This document shows positions 40,971 to 46,973 of a DNA stretch of 46,973 nucleotides, one piece after another. The notes under the pieces are model-generated. The model saw only the letters and a list, made by a program, of their open reading frames with translations. It ran no database searches and was not told the origin of the DNA. Each line of letters begins with the position of its first letter. Position 1 is the stretch's first letter. A program made the position numbers and the translations under genes. Source of the stretch: Gammaproteobacteria bacterium (lineage in GTDB: Bacteria > Pseudomonadota > Gammaproteobacteria > Xanthomonadales > SZUA-36). The DNA is taken from assembly GCA_021772915.1 (NCBI GenBank), contig JAJFLB010000069.1, positions 1 to 46,973 on the forward strand, in the 5' to 3' direction.

Positions 40971-42273
40971 TGGTTGTGTCACCTTCCAAATACGGGATCG
41001 CCTGCTGCAAGATGTGTTGCAACGTCACGCGGAAGTTGATGATGTGCGGTTTGCCCGTGATGTGGTGGAGCAGGCCATCAGATTGTAGCCACCTGTCGTA
41101 TGTGTGCTGCGCATACTTCGCGTAGTCATCCCGCGAAACTGTCGGCCACTCGAACGGCTCCCACTGGTGTAACCACCCGCCGTACACATCGAGCAATATG
41201 TGGAGCGGGAAGCTGGGGCGGTCCATCGGCGAGAGGTTGTTGGAGAAGTTGGACCGCCACTGGGGTATGATGTCCACACCCTCGTATTCGTCGCGGTATT
41301 TGATGCCGGGTGGTAAATCGGTCTTGGGCACGTTGCCCGGCTCGCGGTATGCCGTGCCAGACTTGCCGATGTAGACGGGGGTTGAGCGTGCGCCGATGGC
41401 GGCATGGAACCGGGGCCATTGATTGTCGCTGCCCTTGTGGTCAATGAGCCATGTACGAGCATGGAAGACGGCGAGTGCCCCTTTTCTGTAGTCGATGTTT
41501 GTTGACACACCACGGTTGTTCAGGAAATCCATACCCTGCACCAGCAACCGCAGGTGGTGCGCCGTTGCGGGCACGCTCACGACCGGCACATCGTCCTGCG
41601 AGCCGAACGAAACTGTCGCGGGCTCCCATGATCGAGCGCTCATCGGTTTGAGATCCTCGTCGAAACGCTCGGGCCATCCGCCGCAAGCGTGTTGTGTTGC
41701 GAGAGAGAAGCGGATCATGCCCTCGACCAGATCAGCGCGGCCCAACACGATCGCTATATCCATCGCCCATGTCGTTACGCCGTCTTTGCCATTGGAGAAG
41801 TCGGATTCGCCGGGGTCGTGCGGCATACCACTGAGGCCGTTGTGATGATTGAGCCAGTAGTAGAACAGGCGGAGTACATCTCTCTTGCCGACGTGGGACA
41901 AAACAACCTCCCGCATGATCCCGTCGTCGTTGACGAGCCGGTTGGCCCCGCTCACCCGCCCGTATTCCTTCGGGATGCCCGAAATGGTGATGGCATCGGT
42001 AGCCATAAGAGCGATCTGCCACTGGGCGTCCCATCCTCGCGCTTCTCGGATCTCGCCCCTTGACCACAACACATCGGTAATCTGTTCGCACGCCCTCGCC
42101 CAACGCGCGGTTGTAAGGGTGTCGTGGCCGTAGGCTTCTAGCTTCTCGCCGTCGCGCAGATCCTCGGCGTACCGCTGGCCTGTTTCAAGATCCACGAGGC
42201 CGGGCAAACCGCCGTTGACCGCGTGAGGGGCAATAGCTTCCATCATCCTGACTGTGGTGGTGAGGATAGTCAT
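40960..42273 (-). CDS. alpha/alpha-toroid-like protein, 437 aa
   Basis: ATG at 42273 (GGAAGGA upstream) overlaps the Fic stop. The protein has repeated helix pairs with Trp and a TQHACGGWPERFDEDL turn followed by helical repeats (ATAHHLRLLVQGMDFL, LAVFHARTWLIDH), a layout like alpha/alpha barrels of polysaccharide lyases and cyclases; DLETGQRYAEDLRDG near the start also recalls pectate-lyase-type proteins. No signal peptide or clear catalytic set, so enzyme activity is a guess. It is the largest accessory protein and sits between Fic and the HTH genes. Confidence 0.5.
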   Translation of the reverse strand: MTILTTTVRMMEAIAPHAVNGGLPGLVDLETGQRYAEDLRDGEKLEAYGHDTLTTARWARACEQITDVLWSRGEIREARGWDAQWQIALMATDAITISGIPKEYGRVSGANRLVNDDGIMREVVLSHVGKRDVLRLFYYWLNHHNGLSGMPHDPGESDFSNGKDGVTTWAMDIAIVLGRADLVEGMIRFSLATQHACGGWPERFDEDLKPMSARSWEPATVSFGSQDDVPVVSVPATAHHLRLLVQGMDFLNNRGVSTNIDYRKGALAVFHARTWLIDHKGSDNQWPRFHAAIGARSTPVYIGKSGTAYREPGNVPKTDLPPGIKYRDEYEGVDIIPQWRSNFSNNLSPMDRPSFPLHILLDVYGGWLHQWEPFEWPTVSRDDYAKYAQHTYDRWLQSDGLLHHITGKPHIINFRVTLQHILQQAIPYLEGDTTNGS

Positions 42274-42734
42274 TTGTTTCCTTCCAAAGTCTGGTAGTAG
42301 TACGCATGCAGGAACCCGAGTGATCCGTCGTACTGGTGCAACTCGACCATCTGCCACAACCACAGCGCACGGCCCGTCCTCCCGTTGCCGTCCATGAACG
42401 GGTGCAGGGTTTCATACATCTTGTGAATATTGAGCGGTTCCATCCCTGTACAAGCCTTAGCGAGCAACGATCGTAACTTGTCCGGGATATTCGGCCCCCC
42501 CTTTGGTGCGATGTACGATCCGACCATCACGTCCCTGCCCAATTGATCCCTGAGCTTGCCGACACCTCCCGTGATACCATCCGCCATATCCACAAGCGCG
42601 GCGTACAATTCGTTTTCGTCATCGCACAGCAACACGGTTTCGTGCGCCTCGAACTCGTCAAGTGATGGCGGCCTGTTGATCCCTTCGATTTTGTTTGACT
42701 CGTAGACAAACGCACTGAGTTCTTCTGACTGCAT
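42270..42734 (-). CDS. fic: Fic-domain AMP-transferase with inhibitory helix
   Basis: 154 residues. The catalytic loop is HPFMDGNGRTGR (His111, Asp115, Gly-Asn-Gly-Arg 116-119, Arg122), the full motif for transfer of AMP to Ser/Thr/Tyr of target proteins. Near the N-terminus SNKIEG (13-18) matches the (S/T)xxxE(G/N) inhibitory helix, so the enzyme is of the self-inhibited class and Glu17 should block ATP gamma-phosphate. ATG at 42734 overlaps the stop before it. No separate antitoxin is needed. Target unknown; a host factor acted on early in infection is my inference. Confidence 0.85.
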   Translation of the reverse strand: MQSEELSAFVYESNKIEGINRPPSLDEFEAHETVLLCDDENELYAALVDMADGITGGVGKLRDQLGRDVMVGSYIAPKGGPNIPDKLRSLLAKACTGMEPLNIHKMYETLHPFMDGNGRTGRALWLWQMVELHQYDGSLGFLHAYYYQTLEGNK

Positions 42735-43060
42735 TATTTCTTCTCCAATCCTGCGATCGCTTCGCAGAGTGCGGCTTCGATTGCCTCGCGGGTGGAGTAG
42801 CAGGTGTCTAGCGGGATCGACCAATAGGCACCTTCGGCATTAGCATGATTTGGTTTCATAACGACACACGAAACAATAGCCCCCGGTTCATCGGGGTTAT
42901 CAAACCAAACCGTGTCTACATTCTGGACTACCCTCACCCCATCTTTCGTCTTAGGCAGCTTCTTCGCCGCTTCGATGAGGGCGAGGATTTCGGCGAGGTC
43001 GTGGGTGTCCGCTGTTTCACAAACTTGGTGCCACACTTTCTTATGAGGGGCTAGGTTCAT
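42734..43060 (-). CDS. hypothetical protein, 108 aa (paralogue of 40680 gene)
   Basis: ATG at 43060 overlaps the upstream stop (TGATG); AAGGAAGT lies upstream. Starts with a helical segment (VCETADTHDLAEILALIEAA), then KTKDGVRVV and DTVWFDNPDE strands, and ends with CYSTREAIEAALCEAIAG. The second half matches the gene at 40680-40970. Stop is shared with the Fic ATG. Function unknown. Confidence 0.65.
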   Translation of the reverse strand: MNLAPHKKVWHQVCETADTHDLAEILALIEAAKKLPKTKDGVRVVQNVDTVWFDNPDEPGAIVSCVVMKPNHANAEGAYWSIPLDTCYSTREAIEAALCEAIAGLEKK

Positions 43061-43473
43061 CACTTACTTCCTTCGCCGAGGACTGTAGTACACATCATGC
43101 GGATGATGGCCATATTCTCCCCAAGATCGATCGCGTCGTCCATGGCATCTTTTCCCTCGAGTTTTTGTAGCGTTTTGCGTTTGATCTTTCGCACTACATC
43201 CTCTAACTCCTGCACGCGGGATGCCTCTTTCTCATCGGGGGACTCCCTAACGTACCAGCCCCGCAGTTGGCGAAGGCCAGACATCACGTCTCGTATTTGG
43301 GTCATGCCGACATGCGGCTTGAGTTTGTGATGTAGCAGGACAACCAACGCCTCCTCGGTCAGATTGGATTCCGACATCGCATCAACCGCTTCGCCAATCT
43401 TCACGATGTTTTCGGCGAGGATTTCTGTGCTCTCCGCGATTTCTGATTTTACTACTCGTATTCGTTTACTCAT
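43060..43473 (-). CDS. helical coiled-coil protein, 137 aa
   Basis: ATG at 43473 with GAGGT. Almost entirely helical and charged (EIAESTEILAENIVKIGEAV; VQELEDVVRKIKRKTLQKLE), no Cys pair or HTH. Overlaps both neighbours by a few bases. Probably an early regulator or scaffold-type protein; not recognised. Confidence 0.6.
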   Translation of the reverse strand: MSKRIRVVKSEIAESTEILAENIVKIGEAVDAMSESNLTEEALVVLLHHKLKPHVGMTQIRDVMSGLRQLRGWYVRESPDEKEASRVQELEDVVRKIKRKTLQKLEGKDAMDDAIDLGENMAIIRMMCTTVLGEGSK

Positions 43474-44119
43474 CGGGCACCTCTGTAGCCAGCCAGTAAG
43501 TCATTTGTTCCCGTAAGACATAGCTGTCACGGATCACACCGCTGGGAATTGCATAGAAATACGATTGTATACCGTGACGCCACTCTTTGACCCGCGAGAA
43601 CCACAACCACTTGGTCTTTACGCGAACGATTGTCATATTGGATCGCTTGTAGACGCACACCACGCGATGAACGGGACGCAGCGGGAACGTGGGGAATAAG
43701 TCGTAAACCTCGCTCGTGGATTTGTTTGTGGCACGATCTTCGCGGGTCGAAGCTGCTCGTACTTTCACTGCTGTCATCCTTCCTTTCAGCTTCCACGCAG
43801 CAGCACGCACGGCGGCGTAGGGGGTTGATGACTTACCAATACAATCGTTCTCTGAATCCGCATAGCACTCCCAATCGCCGTTTCCACCCGGGCCAAACAA
43901 CTCGATGCTCGTAAAGTCGTCGCGCGACGCCACCCACTCGCAGCACGACTGGAAAGCGAGGGCGGTAGCGTACACGCTGTGCCTTGCTTCTCTGCCGGTC
44001 AACCCAGCTTCGGCAGCATCCTCTCGCCAACCAAGCATGTCGCGGATATCGTCATTGATCCACGGTGCGGCCTTCTCAACGTCGGCGATGACGAGTTCGA
44101 TGTCAGTCTGGTCAGACAT
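43466..44119 (-). CDS. hypothetical protein, 217 aa
   Basis: ATG at 44119 (GGGAGG upstream) is used; a longer frame to 44143 lacks a site. N-terminal half helical with Trp (DDIRDMLGWREDAAEAG), a Cys-Cys-Glu-Trp turn, and DWECYADSEN; C-terminal half basic with strands (TIVRVKTKWLWFSRVKEW). Two-domain soluble protein; not recognised. Confidence 0.6.
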   Translation of the reverse strand: MSDQTDIELVIADVEKAAPWINDDIRDMLGWREDAAEAGLTGREARHSVYATALAFQSCCEWVASRDDFTSIELFGPGGNGDWECYADSENDCIGKSSTPYAAVRAAAWKLKGRMTAVKVRAASTREDRATNKSTSEVYDLFPTFPLRPVHRVVCVYKRSNMTIVRVKTKWLWFSRVKEWRHGIQSYFYAIPSGVIRDSYVLREQMTYWLATEVPDE

Positions 44120-44639
44120 CTTGTAACCTCCCTGCGGCTTCACGAACCATCCGCTCTAGTTCTTCGTTTTGCCATGATTTTTCAGCAGTCCTCGCAGCAG
44201 TCCTCGCAGCAGACCTCGCAGCAGCCAGTTCTTTGTCTGTTGCTTTGGTTTGCAACCACAGTCGTTTTACTTTGATCGCGTCCCAGCTTCTATTGTCGGT
44301 TACGTTGTGTTGTTTCAGAGCTCGCTCGGCGCACCGGCAGCCAAACTCGTGCAGCAGCCTCTCTGCGTCGATCATCCACAGGCATTTGCGGGTAGTGCCC
44401 ACGAGCTTGTCGTTGCCTTTGATGGTAGTTCCGCCGACCTCAACCCGGCAGACAATGGAGCCGGTCGCGTAGTGGAGTGCATCTATGATCTGCTCGCTTG
44501 CGTGCAACCCGCTATTGCACATATCTGGCGCACCGTCGTGCGTGAGCGTTTCGCCCACGACGACGGGCAAATCTCCACGGAATGTCCTCCTGTTTTTATT
44601 GATCCAGTGCCACGCGAGTACGGTTTCGACGTTGGCCAT
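44112..44639 (-). CDS. DUF7666-like protein with Ala-Arg repeat tail, 175 aa
   Basis: ATG at 44639 overlaps the upstream stop. Residues 1-110 follow a phage family I know as DUF7666-like: VLAWHWINKN, VVVGETLTHDGAPDMCNSGLHAS, DALHYATGSIVCRVEV, and DAERLLHEFGCR. The C-terminal part carries a repeated AAR(S/T) from a 12-bp tandem repeat, and related proteins often end in similar Ala/Arg helices. Role unknown. Confidence 0.7.
   Translation of the reverse strand: MANVETVLAWHWINKNRRTFRGDLPVVVGETLTHDGAPDMCNSGLHASEQIIDALHYATGSIVCRVEVGGTTIKGNDKLVGTTRKCLWMIDAERLLHEFGCRCAERALKQHNVTDNRSWDAIKVKRLWLQTKATDKELAAARSAARTAARTAEKSWQNEELERMVREAAGRLQDV
44184..44227 (-). repeat. 12-bp tandem repeat in coding sequence
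   Basis: CAGCAGTCCTCG, CAGCAGTCCTCG, CAGCAGACCTCG and a partial CAGCAGCC follow one another (rightward strand). They encode a four-residue AAR(S/T) unit, so copy change would lengthen or shorten one helix in frame. Confidence 0.85.
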
Positions 44640-45079
44640 CACTCCACCCCCATATAGTCAGGGTGCTGCCCCTTCATGTGCCGCGCGAGATTTTGGAACG
44701 TCCGATTGCAACATGGGCACGCGCCGCCTTGCACGCGCTTTTTGATCTTCGTCTTTGCTGCCTTCTCGGCTCGGCGCTGGTTCTCTTTGTGGTCGCGGTC
44801 GGCGCGGGTTTGGTCGTGTGCGGCGCGTTCTCGTTGGATTTCTTGATAGTGCTCTCTTTTTTTCTCCTCCAACTGTCGTCTCAATCGCTTGGCATCCGGT
44901 TCATGCGAAGGAACGGCGGCATGGCCGAGAGGGCAGTAAATAGATACCACATCGCCCCGCAAATCATTGTGCATCCTCAACTGGGCCTCGCGCAAGCTCC
45001 GTGGTACGGCGTACTGGATGCCGCACCAGCATCGCAATACGACAAGTTCTCCCGCGTATTCTCGAATCGTGTCGATCAT
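44639..45079 (-). CDS. zinc-binding/coiled-coil/C2H2 protein, 146 aa
   Basis: ATG at 45079 (AGGAG seven bases upstream) is used; a longer frame exists without a site. Layout: CWCGIQYAVPRSL and YCPLGH (zinc-ribbon-like), then a long coiled coil (RLRRQLEEKKREHYQEIQRE) and a basic segment, ending with CPCCNRTFQNLARHMKGQHP, a C2H2 finger. This three-part layout is common in phage proteins of unknown role and suggests nucleic acid binding. Confidence 0.75.
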   Translation of the reverse strand: MIDTIREYAGELVVLRCWCGIQYAVPRSLREAQLRMHNDLRGDVVSIYCPLGHAAVPSHEPDAKRLRRQLEEKKREHYQEIQRERAAHDQTRADRDHKENQRRAEKAAKTKIKKRVQGGACPCCNRTFQNLARHMKGQHPDYMGVE

Positions 45080-45333
45080 TCGTTTACTCCTGTCAGTGTG
45101 ATTGTTGATCCCGGTTCGAGGAGGCGGGCGGGCCAAGTAATGGCACCGGCAGTGGGGTCGCCGCACTGGATTGACCCACGGAGATCATGGATGCATACCC
45201 AACCTCGTTCGGTTTTTATCCAGTAACACACCTCGTCGCCAATCGTTGCGACCGCAATATAGCCCCGATCGGCGGCCAAATTGCCCAACGCGGTTTCAGG
45301 CTTTGTACACGGTTCGTTGACCTCGATTTTCAT
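45076..45333 (-). CDS. hypothetical protein, 85 aa
   Basis: ATG at 45333 overlaps the upstream stop (ATGA). Small beta-rich protein (GYIAVATIGDEVCYWI; WVCIHDLRGSIQCG; GSTITLTGVNE) with no known family. Its stop overlaps the next start. Confidence 0.65.
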   Translation of the reverse strand: MKIEVNEPCTKPETALGNLAADRGYIAVATIGDEVCYWIKTERGWVCIHDLRGSIQCGDPTAGAITWPARLLEPGSTITLTGVNE

Positions 45334-45653
45334 GGTTTGTCCTCGCTTTCGTCATCTCGTTCTTCCGCTTCGATCTCGCGCCGATCGTCCCCCGCATCAC
45401 GCCGCTCCCGCAACACCTTCTCCAATGCGTACCATGTGGTCCCGTCCACCTTCGGCGTCGTCTTGATCTCGAAACCGATCTTTCGCAACTCGAAAATCCG
45501 CGCACCGTACCGGGGCGTGACTTTCGCAAGCTCATGGTTCGAGACACGCGGGGACGCGAACAGCAAACCCAACACCTGTTCTTTCGTCGTCTGCCGCCTG
45601 CCGCTCTCCGTCGCGTACTGCAACGCCAGTTGTGAGGTTTCTTTGTGGCTCAT
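45330..45653 (-). CDS. winged-helix DNA-binding protein, 107 aa
   Basis: ATG at 45653. Residues about 25-75 read VLGLLFASPRVSNHELAKVT, then RYGARIFELRKIGFEI and a WYAL wing, a helix-turn-helix found in many small phage proteins. The C-terminus is acidic. It is among the first leftward genes, so it could bind the GGTAC operators, but this is untested. Confidence 0.65.
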   Translation of the reverse strand: MSHKETSQLALQYATESGRRQTTKEQVLGLLFASPRVSNHELAKVTPRYGARIFELRKIGFEIKTTPKVDGTTWYALEKVLRERRDAGDDRREIEAEERDDESEDKP

Positions 45654-45928
45654 CTAAATCCATCCGCTCCGTGCCTCGCCCTGTAATCTTTGCACCATGA
45701 ACACATGCAAGCGCTGATAGCCCCGCCCGCATCTTGGGTGTGTCCCTTGACTTCCGGCCCTGTCTCCGTCAGCGACGCAATCAGATAGTCCGCAGCTTCA
45801 ACAGCGCACTGGGCCACCGCATCGTGGTTCACATCATCCAGAAGCGGATTCGTATACATCGCCGTCATCAGTTCCAACGACATACACTCCCGCGCCGTCA
45901 TCTCAACAGCCGGTTTATCTGGGTTCAT
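45650..45928 (-). CDS. first leftward gene, 92 aa
   Basis: ATG at 45928 is chosen over 45952, where no ribosome site is present; AGGA lies 12 bases before it. Helical protein with Met-rich start (ECMSLELMTAMYTNPLLDD) and a C-terminal CMCSWC that may bind metal. About 50 bases after the predicted leftward -10. Not recognised. Confidence 0.6.
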   Translation of the reverse strand: MNPDKPAVEMTARECMSLELMTAMYTNPLLDDVNHDAVAQCAVEAADYLIASLTETGPEVKGHTQDAGGAISACMCSWCKDYRARHGADGFR

Positions 45929-45976
45929 CGCTTCTTCATCCTGTTTCTCCATAAAAAGTGATTCAGCGAAAACAGC

Positions 45977-46005
45977 AACATACACGGTACGAACGCCCTG
46001 TGCAA
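45977..46005 (-). promoter_or_regulatory. leftward early promoter with GGTAC half-sites
   Basis: TTGCAC (46000-46005), 17 bases, and TATGTT (45977-45982) read leftward. GGTAC at 45986-45990 lies in the spacer, and its inverted partner GTACC at 46008-46012 lies just upstream of -35. The half-site ACACGGTACG resembles GCACGGTACA at 2314 and GCACGGTACG (reverse strand) at 46791. Confidence 0.5.
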
Positions 46006-46085
46006 GTGTACCGCAATCAACCGCAGAAGTAAATCGAGGGAGGGAACATACGTTATTGCCTTGACCCCTGGCCGATCTAGTGGAC

Positions 46086-46130
46086 GGGGGGTATGGGGGG
46101 GGTCGATCGTATGAAGAGGATGGGGGGGGG
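46086..46130 (+). other. G-tract cluster in the divergent region
   Basis: Runs of 6, 8 and 9 G (46086-46091, 46095-46102, 46122-46130) on the rightward strand. They could fold as a quadruplex with a split long run. Just downstream of the leftward promoter start, in the middle of the divergent gap. Confidence 0.5.
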
Positions 46131-46208
46131 TGCTACGCCAACGCTGCGCTCTGCGCCTTGTCGGCGGATAGGCAATCCGGCGCAATCCGCCCGCATGGAG
46201 CGCAAACC

Positions 46209-46388
46209 ATGAAAGCGGGCGAGAGTGTGGGCGAGCAGCGCGGAGAAGCAAGCAAAGCGACCCGGGCCCGCACCCATCGACCGCTACACCCGACCCGCCG
46301 CCGCCGCTGCGCCTCAGAACCGTGCCGCCTAGCCCAGCCAGCAGCCAAACCAACAGCAGATCCACGGTTCAGATGTCGCCGCGCCTGA
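46209..46388 (+). CDS. possible small basic protein, 59 aa
   Basis: ATG at 46209 follows GGAGCGCAAACC, the same 12 bases that precede the real gene at 573. The product is Arg/Ala/Pro-rich without a known motif and could be chance in GC-rich DNA. If real, it is transcribed rightward toward the T-tract at 46701. Confidence 0.25.
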   Translation: MKAGESVGEQRGEASKATRARTHRPLHPTRRRRCASEPCRLAQPAAKPTADPRFRCRRA

Positions 46389-46490
46389 TACCTACCGTTA
46401 TCAGCTTGTCGCGCTCTGCGCCTGGTTGCCAGTTCTTCGCTGGACTGGACCGCCTGGAACTGGATCAGATTGTAGGGGGTTGGGTGCGCC

Positions 46491-46655
46491 ATGATGGATA
46501 CTCACCAAGCCTCCCGCCCCCTCGCTGTCTTGTTTCCCAGCGTCGCATCCGCTCGGCTTAAGCGTAGCCTGCTTGTCAAGTGGACGCAACCCCAGACCCA
46601 GAAGCAGCCCCGCAGATGTCGCCCTGGTGAGCAGGGTAGAATCGGGAGAGGGTAA
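46491..46655 (+). CDS. possible small basic protein, 54 aa
   Basis: Two tandem ATGs at 46491 and 46494 after a GGGGG run. The frame encodes a short hydrophobic-to-basic peptide (PLAVLFPSVASARLKRSLLV) and ends at 46655, 46 bases before a T14 tract. Could be a small gene of the divergent region; weak evidence. Confidence 0.25.
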   Translation: MMDTHQASRPLAVLFPSVASARLKRSLLVKWTQPQTQKQPRRCRPGEQGRIGRG

Positions 46656-46700
46656 AACGGACATCATATCGGCGAACAATATCCGCACTCTGCGCTCCCG

Positions 46701-46714
46701 TTTTTTTTTTTTTT
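46701..46714 (+). terminator. T14 tract, candidate rightward terminator
   Basis: CGGGAG (46643-46648) pairs with CTCCCG (46695-46700) directly before fourteen T. The stem is weak (six pairs, long loop), but the T run is the longest in the genome. It would end rightward RNA from the gap before the early promoter at 46778. Confidence 0.4.
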
Positions 46715-46777
46715 GCGCGCCCCAACCCGTTCAGGCATCAGGACTTGCAGCGCGGGGGGAAATATTGATGGTATTTA

Positions 46778-46807
46778 TTGATGGTACGCCCGTACCGTGC
46801 CGATATT
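46778..46807 (+). promoter_or_regulatory. rightward early promoter with GGTAC operator
   Basis: TTGATG (46778-46783), 18 bases, GATATT (46802-46807). The spacer holds GGTACGCCCGTACC (46783-46796), an inverted repeat also seen at 2318-2331. Two direct copies of ATTGATGGTA (46764-46773, 46777-46786) overlap the -35. The first gene's ATG follows 27 bases after the -10. Confidence 0.55.
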
Positions 46808-46832
46808 CTTGGGGACACAAAGGAACCAAGAC

Positions 46833-46973
46833 CATGACCAAAGCACAAAACGAATCGCGCGCCCTTCTCGCGCACTACCAGCGTAGGAGTGAGCTTACCC
46901 CAGACGCGCGAAGAGATCGAGAACGTGAGGGAGATTCTGTACCGCGCGATCTATGACGCTGGCAACGTGAGCC
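46833..46973. repeat. right copy of 141-bp terminal repeat
   Basis: Identical to 1-141; see the left copy. The first small gene (ATG at 46834) starts here and continues at the left end of the window. Confidence 0.9.

Noticed and set aside
44184-44227. Tandem repeats as a small CRISPR array
   Set aside because: Units are 12 bp without spacers and are in frame within a gene.
46133-46492. Leftward 119-codon ORF in the divergent gap
   Set aside because: Arg/Ala/Cys low-complexity, no ribosome site, opposite to the T14 direction.

Overview
The window is one complete tailed-phage genome, assembled as a circle and opened inside its first small gene. Bases 1-141 return exactly as bases 46833-46973, so the unique sequence is 46,832 bp. 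An overlap of exactly 141 bp is what a de Bruijn assembler with k=141 leaves on a circular contig, so the DNA is most likely circular or circularly permuted in vivo. The gene set (portal, terminase, scaffold, capsid, adaptor, nozzle-like protein, a 2,740-residue virion protein, no tape measure or tail tube) points to a short-tailed temperate podophage. Two lipoproteins with lipoboxes suggest a Gram-negative host. The style of the tyrosine integrase and of a captured transposase fragment hints at a planctomycete-like host, but this is inference only.

The genome has two opposed arms. Rightward genes run from the junction to 9475: small early proteins, an insertion of apparently bacterial DNA (1191-1557), a 27-residue membrane peptide coupled to the integrase, then a replication and recombination module (HTH initiator-like protein, DnaB-type helicase, RusA-type resolvase, YqaJ-type exonuclease, RecT-like annealing protein). 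Leftward genes run from about 45930 to 9472. First comes an accessory early block (45928 to 39753: wHTH, C2H2 finger, DUF7666-like, Fic, an alpha/alpha-toroid-like protein, an excisionase-like HTH). Then come an initiator-like tRNA, two membrane proteins, a lipoprotein, a fibre, small and large terminase, portal, scaffold, capsid, decoration, adaptor, nozzle with a lectin-like insert, internal virion proteins, and the giant protein. The arms meet tail to tail with overlapping stop codons.

The 850-bp gap 45990-46830 is the divergent control region. A GGTAC/GTACC inverted repeat sits on the rightward promoter, the leftward promoter and a third promoter at 2305, so one regulator may act on all three. 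Replication probably uses the host polymerase and primase, since the phage encodes neither. The YqaJ, RecT-like and RusA set would make concatemers for the terminase. Two predicted protein-modifying activities stand out: an ADP-ribosyltransferase-like domain in the giant virion protein, which may be injected with the DNA, and a separate Fic AMP-transferase with its own inhibitory helix. No RNA polymerase, classical CI repressor or recognisable endolysin was found.
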